This document shows, in pieces, positions 5,808 through 9,913 of a stretch of 9,913 bases of DNA (its first letter is position 1; every line of letters begins with the position of its first letter). This stretch comes from Pseudomonadota bacterium. Lineage in GTDB: Bacteria > Pseudomonadota > Gammaproteobacteria > Burkholderiales > Thiobacillaceae. The stretch covers positions 1 to 9,913 of the forward strand of contig JAJYXA010000017.1 in assembly GCA_021791235.1 (NCBI GenBank), given 5' to 3'. The position numbers and the translations under genes were made by a program. The notes beneath the pieces were generated by a model. That model was not told the DNA's origin. It worked only from the letters and a program-made list of their open reading frames with translations, and searched no databases.

Positions 5808-7171
5808 GCGGTTTGTGACCGTCCCACCAGCCACACCAGCAGCAGCACCGGCACCCCGATCAGCGCGGTGCCGGTGAAGAAGTTTGCCCAGCCCCACGCA
5901 TCGACGAACTCGCCGGAAAAGCCCGCGATGAATTTGGGCAGCAGCAGCATCACCGAGGTGAACAGCGCGTACTGCGTGGCCGAATACGCCTGGTTCACCA
6001 GGCCGGAGAGGTAGGCGACGAAGGCGCTTGATGCGATGCCCGCCGAGAGATTGTCCGCCGACACCGTGAACACCAGCGCGCCGACGTCGTGGCCGCGCCC
6101 GGCCAGCCAGACGAACAGCAGGTTGGTCGCGGCGGACAGCGCCGCGCCCAGAAACAGCGTGCGCATCACGCCCAGGCGCAACACCAGCAGGCCGCCGAGT
6201 CCCGCGCCGAGGATGGTCATGATCACGCCGTACACCTTGGACACCGTTGCGACCTCGTCCTTGGTGAAGCCCATTTCCTGATAGAAGGGATTGCTCATCA
6301 CCCCCATCACCACGTCCGAGATGCGGTAGACGGCAATCAGCGCCAGCATCAGCACGGCCTGCCATTTGTAACGCCGGATGAAGTCGATGAAGGGCGACAG
6401 CACCGCGCTGTGGAACCACGCCGTGGCGGTCAGCAGCCAGCCGGTCAGTCCGGCCGCGGCAAACCTTTCCCGCGTGTGCGCCTCGCGCTCGGTGGTGACG
6501 GTTGAAATCTTCTTTTCCGGCTCGCGGATGATCAGCGTGGTGAGGATGCCGACCGCCATCAGCGCCGCCATCGCCGTGTACGCCACCCGCCAGGGGCGGA
6601 AGTCGTAGGTCGCTTCGCTTGGGTCGAAGGACGCCGCGATCCACAGCGCCCCCGCGCCCGCCGTGATCATCGCAAGGCGATAGCCCGCCTGGTAGGTCGC
6701 CGCCATCGCGCCCTGCTTTTCGGTTTCCACGGCTTCGATGCGGTAGGCGTCGAGCGCGATGTCCTGCGTGGCGGATGCGAAGGCGACGGCCAGCGCGAAG
6801 AACACCGTGTGCGTCAGGTTCAGCACCGGGTCGGTGTTCGCCATCCCCAACAGCGCGGCGGCGATGCAGATTTGCGACAGCAGCAGCCATGCCCGCCGCT
6901 TGCCCAGCCGCGACGTCAGAAACGGCAGCGGCATCCGGTCCACCAGCGGCGACCACAGGAACTTGAAGCCGTACGCCAGCCCCACCCAGCTCAGATGCCC
7001 GATGGTCGCGCGCGCGATGCCCGCTTCCGATAGCCAGAACGACAGCGTGCCCAGCACCAGGAGCAGCGGCAGCCCGGCGGAGAAGCCGAGGAACAGCATG
7101 CCGACGACGCGCGGGTGGGTGTAGACCTTGAGGGCGGCGAGCCAGGGGTGGGCGGTCACTCGATGTTGCAT
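5771..7171 (-). CDS. ampG: AmpG-like muropeptide permease (MFS)
   Basis: This is a probable inner-membrane importer of anhydromuropeptides for peptidoglycan recycling, which also feeds the inducer signal for AmpC-type beta-lactamases where that pathway exists. The protein has 466 aa (E. coli AmpG 491) with many hydrophobic helices. AmpG hallmarks are LGFSAGLPL (28-36), YGFKFLWSPLVDRMPLP (67-83), then GKRRAWLLLSQ, and SATQDIALDAYRIE (133-146). The chosen ATG at 7171 lacks a clear ribosome binding site, but the family's first helix begins soon after, so the start is near correct. The last 13 residues, TAHHRGTETQRTP, are encoded by the right arm and centre of the 5709-5807 repeat and are not family sequence; the native stop was probably lost or displaced when the element inserted. 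The SafE-like gene follows 71 bp later. Confidence 0.88.
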   Translation of the reverse strand: MQHRVTAHPWLAALKVYTHPRVVGMLFLGFSAGLPLLLVLGTLSFWLSEAGIARATIGHLSWVGLAYGFKFLWSPLVDRMPLPFLTSRLGKRRAWLLLSQICIAAALLGMANTDPVLNLTHTVFFALAVAFASATQDIALDAYRIEAVETEKQGAMAATYQAGYRLAMITAGAGALWIAASFDPSEATYDFRPWRVAYTAMAALMAVGILTTLIIREPEKKISTVTTEREAHTRERFAAAGLTGWLLTATAWFHSAVLSPFIDFIRRYKWQAVLMLALIAVYRISDVVMGVMSNPFYQEMGFTKDEVATVSKVYGVIMTILGAGLGGLLVLRLGVMRTLFLGAALSAATNLLFVWLAGRGHDVGALVFTVSADNLSAGIASSAFVAYLSGLVNQAYSATQYALFTSVMLLLPKFIAGFSGEFVDAWGWANFFTGTALIGVPVLLLVWLVGRSQTAHHRGTETQRTP

Positions 7172-7263
7172 GGGTGTTGATATGCCTGTGTGTTTTGTGT
7201 GGATAACTTTATGGATAACTTGCTTTCATGGCATAAAGTGTTTATTGTCGTTTTCAAATGGAT
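7172..7263 (-). promoter_or_regulatory. ampG: AT-rich region upstream of ampG, probable promoter
   Basis: This stretch is clearly AT-richer than its surroundings and lies between ampG and the end of the DUF3800 gene. On the minus strand a TTGAAA hexamer (7251-7256) could be a -35 box, but the -10 partner at standard spacing (TATGCC) is poor. Two GGATAACTT repeats fall inside the region. I infer that the ampG promoter is here without being able to fix its boxes. Confidence 0.35.
7198..7218 (+). promoter_or_regulatory. DnaA-box-like 9-mer and near copy
   Basis: TGTGGATAA at 7198-7206 is the exact reverse complement of the DnaA box consensus TTATCCACA. TATGGATAA at 7210-7218 differs from it by one base and lies 12 bp further on. 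They form a direct repeat of GGATAACTT. They could be DnaA sites regulating ampG or the chance product of an AT-rich promoter; two sites do not make an origin. Confidence 0.3.
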
Positions 7264-7284
7264 TGGGACTACCCGATCGGCGCT

Positions 7285-7310
7285 GGGCTTCTGGGACTAC
7301 CCGGAGGCCC
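7285..7310. repeat. Long hairpin after the DUF3800 gene, overlapping a 12-bp direct repeat
   Basis: Bases 7285-7295 and 7300-7310 pair around an ACTA loop: 11 pairs including two G-U pairs when read on the plus strand, or 9 pairs with two mismatches on the minus strand. TGGGACTACCCG occurs at 7292-7303 and again at 7264-7275. No T run follows on the minus strand, so it is at best a weak terminator or RNA-end structure for the methyltransferase-DUF3800 transcript. It lies about 10 bases after the restored-frame stop of DUF3800. Confidence 0.45.
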
Positions 7311-8061
7311 TTCGACTTTCTAGGGGAAGATTTTTAGCCCTACCCCTTCTTTCCTGCCGCTTTCTCCACGGCAAAAACTTCTCCTCCAACACGGCCAAGG
7401 CCCGATTCTTCTGATCCGGACGCAATACCGACAAGCCGATCGGTCGCGCGGTCAAATCTGCAAGCTGCATCCCTTCCGAATTGGTTTTCTTGTCAGCGAT
7501 CATGAGTTCGAAGGGCAGCGGTTTATGGAAGAAGTTGCTGCCATCGCGAATGCGGCGGAATTCCAGTTCGAGTTCGGCATCTTCCTTGGCGCCGCGTGCT
7601 TCGCACACCAAATGTGTCAGTCGGTCGTCCTGCCCCATGTTTTTCAAATAGCGGTAGATCCGTTCCAGGCCGAACTCCATCGCAAGATGGTAAGGGTGGC
7701 CAGGGGTTGCGTAGCGGGCCTTAAGCTTGTTCTTGTCGATGACAACGGCGATGAGCTTGAAGTCTTCTGCCTGAATGATATCGGTCAGCCTGTTCAAGAA
7801 AGCCTCCCGTGCTTCTCTGCCCAGCTTCGCGAACGCGCCCTTTTTCTTTCGTATGTCGATCTCATGCAGGATCACCATGTCGTGGCCGAAGGTCTCGAAT
7901 TTCAGCTTGCGCACAGCAGGTGTCATCGTGGTCGCGTAGGCGTCCTTCCGAAAAATGCAGAACGACAGCACGAACAACGGATATTCCGGGTTGACCGACT
8001 CCAGGCTGTGGTCGCCGCTTTCGTCGACGTAGATGATGTAGTCGCTGAAAGCCGACGTCAT
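7297..8061 (-). CDS. DUF3800 protein, apparent 3' frameshift
   Basis: The function is uncharacterised. DUF3800 (PF12686) is thought to be nuclease-like because of conserved acidic motifs and is often found near defence genes. In 254 aa I see YVDESGD at 11-17, LHEIDIRKKKGAF at 65-77, Glu154, and MQLADL at 198-203 with the following PIGLSVLRPDQKNRA. After EEKF (226-229) the family resemblance stops: the residues to 254 are basic and not family-like. Removing one T from the minus-strand run TTTTT (7373-7377) gives CRGESGRKEGVGLKIFP and a TAG at 7320-7322, the usual GxGLKxFP ending, for a 246-aa protein. The gene is therefore probably frameshifted very late, by a real indel or a sequence error. 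Its ATG overlaps the methyltransferase stop (ATGA), so the two are translationally coupled. Its base composition looks lower in GC than its neighbours. Confidence 0.85.
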   Translation of the reverse strand: MTSAFSDYIIYVDESGDHSLESVNPEYPLFVLSFCIFRKDAYATTMTPAVRKLKFETFGHDMVILHEIDIRKKKGAFAKLGREAREAFLNRLTDIIQAEDFKLIAVVIDKNKLKARYATPGHPYHLAMEFGLERIYRYLKNMGQDDRLTHLVCEARGAKEDAELELEFRRIRDGSNFFHKPLPFELMIADKKTNSEGMQLADLTARPIGLSVLRPDQKNRALAVLEEKFLPWRKRQERRGRAKNLPLESRRASG

Positions 8062-9913
8062 GTGCCTGGCGCCCCATCTGCCGCAACTTTTTTGGCCGCT
8101 TTGCGTACCCGTTTGCTGGGGGTGGCTTGCGGCAACAGCGACGTCAGCGTCTGGTAGCGCTGGAACAGGAACGCCACCCGCTCGGCGTCGGACTTGAAGC
8201 CGGTCTTGCCGTACGCCTTGTCCACCGCCGCATCGAGCTTGTGGTGCGCCTTCAACAGTGCGGGCGGCATGGTCAGCGGGTCGTAGAGGTCGGCGAGCGT
8301 GGTGCCGGGGAAGAGTGCGCGGGCATCGAGCACGGCCTGGGCGGCGGCTTCGATGGCCTGCCGGGTTTTGTCGGCGGAGGCGTCGGGCCAGGGGAAATTG
8401 TTGTAGACGATACCGGCGGAGTAGCGGTAATCACTTTTCAGACGACCGCACACCGAACGCACCCAGGCCATGTGCATGGCCGAGGTCAGCACGCCGAAAT
8501 GGTAGGGGGTGGCGTTGGGGACAATCTTCACTAGATTGCTGCACAAGGTGTCGGGGTGCATGAAACCGATGGGAATGTAGTCCCGACGCTCGGAGGAGAC
8601 CTCCGGAATCAGCAGGTAGGTCGAATCCGGCATGTTCTCGACATGGAAGCGCGTCGGTGTTTGCGCCAGTTTTTGCGTTGGTGGCGATTTGCTGGCCAGC
8701 CGGAGCTGCCTGACGGCTTCCACGCGCTTAAGCGCCTCCGGCATCCTGCGCAATTCGCCGGGCGGGCAGTCGCCCAGCCACAGGCACCAGCGCTGGTAGC
8801 CGTTGATGAATTCGTCCGCGCCGAGCCAGCGGCGGAACCACTTTTCAGCCTGTGGTTCGCGGTGCAGGAATTCGGCCTTTTCGCCGTCGGTGAAAAGGTA
8901 ATGCCCGCCGTCGATGGGCTTGTTGCCGATGCCGATCTCGGGCACCGGACAGATCGGCGCGCGGCGGTTGTCGAGCACCACATCGGGCGCGTCCACCAGA
9001 TACGGGTTGATGTTGGCGGCGGGCAAAGCGTGCGGCTCCCCCTTGATGTCGGCGTATTCGTAAATCGTTTTCCCGGCCACCTCGCCCAGCCCGAAGCCGA
9101 CGATGACGCAGTGCACGGCGGCCTTGCCGCGCGCTTCGTTGCTCCATGAGAAGGTGCGGTGGGCGAAGTGGATCTTGATGCCGTGCGCCAGCAGCCAGCC
9201 CCACAGCACGCCGACCTGCTCGCCCTGGGTGATGGAGTTGGTCGAGACGAAGGCGCAGCGGGTCGGCTGTCCCGCGATGTGGCGCGCCGCCTTCACGTAC
9301 CAGGCGGCGACGAAATCCAGCAGGCCCGCGTTGGCGATGCCTTCGAACACGGCTCGGGTGTCGGCGCGCTGGGCGTCGTCCATGAACTTGGCGCCGACGA
9401 AAGGCGGGTTGCCCATCACATAGCCGCAGCGCGCAGCCGGCAGCACGTCGTTCCAGTCGAGCGTGAGCGCGTTGCCGTGGACGATGTGCGGGCTGGTCTT
9501 CAACGGGATGCGGGCGAAATACATGCCGAATTCCTCGCTCACCTTGAGGTTCATCTGGTGGTCGACCAGCCACAGCGCGACCTGCGCGATCTGGGCGGGG
9601 AATTCCTCGATCTCGATGCCGTGGAACTGGTCGACGTCGATGGAGAGCAACTGGAAGATGTCGACCAGCGATTGCTTGAATTCGCGCTCCAGTGCGAGCG
9701 AGGCGCGCAGGATTTCCAGTTCCAGCAGGCGCAGCTCTCGGTAGGCGATGACGAGGAAGTTGCCGCAGCCGCAGGCCGGGTCGAAGAAGGTGAGGCCGCG
9801 CAGCTTCTTGTGGAATTCGAACAACTTGTTGCGGTTCTTCTTGACCTTGTCGAACTCGGCCCACAGCGCGTCGAGAAACAGCGGCTTGATGAGCTTGAGG
9901 ATGTTTTCCTCGC
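8058..9913 (-). CDS. MmeI-family (type IIL-like) DNA adenine methyltransferase, 5'-truncated by window
   Basis: This is a class I SAM-dependent DNA methyltransferase that modifies adenine at a target site. Family members are either lone methyltransferases or single-chain restriction-modification enzymes. The frame is open to the window edge, with 617 residues visible; MmeI itself is about 919, so roughly 300 N-terminal residues (nuclease and helical spacer in MmeI) are missing from view. Counting from the Leu codon at 9824, motif I FDPACGCGNF is at 14-23 and the catalytic NPPF at 139-142. Then come SITQGEQVGVLW, the FAHRTFSWSNEARGKAAVH block, a target recognition region at roughly 300-470 (GADEFINGYQRWCLWL to RLKSDYRYSAGIVYNNFPWP) and a helical C-terminal domain. 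The TTG at 9824 is internal, since KPLFLDALWAEFDKVKKN upstream is family sequence. The DUF3800 gene follows with ATGA overlap. Confidence 0.92.
   Translation of the reverse strand, partial: EENILKLIKPLFLDALWAEFDKVKKNRNKLFEFHKKLRGLTFFDPACGCGNFLVIAYRELRLLELEILRASLALEREFKQSLVDIFQLLSIDVDQFHGIEIEEFPAQIAQVALWLVDHQMNLKVSEEFGMYFARIPLKTSPHIVHGNALTLDWNDVLPAARCGYVMGNPPFVGAKFMDDAQRADTRAVFEGIANAGLLDFVAAWYVKAARHIAGQPTRCAFVSTNSITQGEQVGVLWGWLLAHGIKIHFAHRTFSWSNEARGKAAVHCVIVGFGLGEVAGKTIYEYADIKGEPHALPAANINPYLVDAPDVVLDNRRAPICPVPEIGIGNKPIDGGHYLFTDGEKAEFLHREPQAEKWFRRWLGADEFINGYQRWCLWLGDCPPGELRRMPEALKRVEAVRQLRLASKSPPTQKLAQTPTRFHVENMPDSTYLLIPEVSSERRDYIPIGFMHPDTLCSNLVKIVPNATPYHFGVLTSAMHMAWVRSVCGRLKSDYRYSAGIVYNNFPWPDASADKTRQAIEAAAQAVLDARALFPGTTLADLYDPLTMPPALLKAHHKLDAAVDKAYGKTGFKSDAERVAFLFQRYQTLTSLLPQATPSKRVRKAAKKVAADGAPGT

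Noticed and set aside
5709..6956. Long minus-strand open frame overlapping ampG and ending inside the left arm of the inverted repeat
   Set aside because: It is a shifted frame of ampG in high-GC DNA; its translation is Arg/Gly/Ala-rich without family features.
7198..7221. Replication origin
   Set aside because: There are only two DnaA-like 9-mers, with no dnaA, dnaN, gidA or repA-type gene nearby and no further box cluster.
7373..7377. Programmed +1 frameshift site in DUF3800
   Set aside because: There is no known slippery heptamer, stop codon or stimulatory element at the T run; a plain indel or sequence error is simpler.
8845..9864. Second minus-strand open frame over the methyltransferase
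   Set aside because: It is a frame shadow rich in Arg and Pro; the 8058-9913 frame has continuous methyltransferase motifs.

Overview
The window reads as a high-GC proteobacterial chromosome, most likely a betaproteobacterium. That is inferred from the protein flavour (MetA-type homoserine acyltransferase, STAS-fused MlaE, DUF4426, AmpG) and from repeat types; the species cannot be named from sequence alone. Two gene blocks converge on a strong intrinsic terminator near 4981-5005.

Left block, plus strand (1-4967): the 3' part of a MetA-type homoserine O-acyltransferase gene runs by stop/start overlaps into an Mla/MCE lipid-transport operon. In order these are an MlaE permease with a fused N-terminal STAS domain, an MlaF ATPase, an MlaD substrate-binding protein and a PqiC/ABC_trans_aux outer-membrane lipoprotein. 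A secreted DUF4426 protein follows with its own good ribosome binding site, then the terminator. Together MlaE-F-D and the lipoprotein would form an ABC-driven lipid path between inner and outer membrane. The lipoprotein gene has been invaded in frame by at least two copies of a palindromic repeat, which encode about 45 residues of extra linker.

Middle block, minus strand (5019-7171): an AmpG-like muropeptide permease is followed by a DsbD_2/SafE-type membrane protein. Between them lies a 99-bp inverted repeat whose right arm supplies the last codons of ampG. Upstream of ampG is a short AT-rich intergenic stretch with a perfect DnaA-box-like 9-mer and a near copy 12 bp away.

Right block, minus strand (7297-9913): an MmeI-family (type IIL-like) DNA adenine methyltransferase gene, truncated by the window edge, overlaps by ATGA a DUF3800 gene. 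This is a probable restriction/defence pair. The DUF3800 gene carries an apparent one-base frameshift near its 3' end: restoring the frame regenerates the family's usual C-terminus. The DUF3800 gene looks lower in GC than its surroundings, which fits horizontal acquisition.
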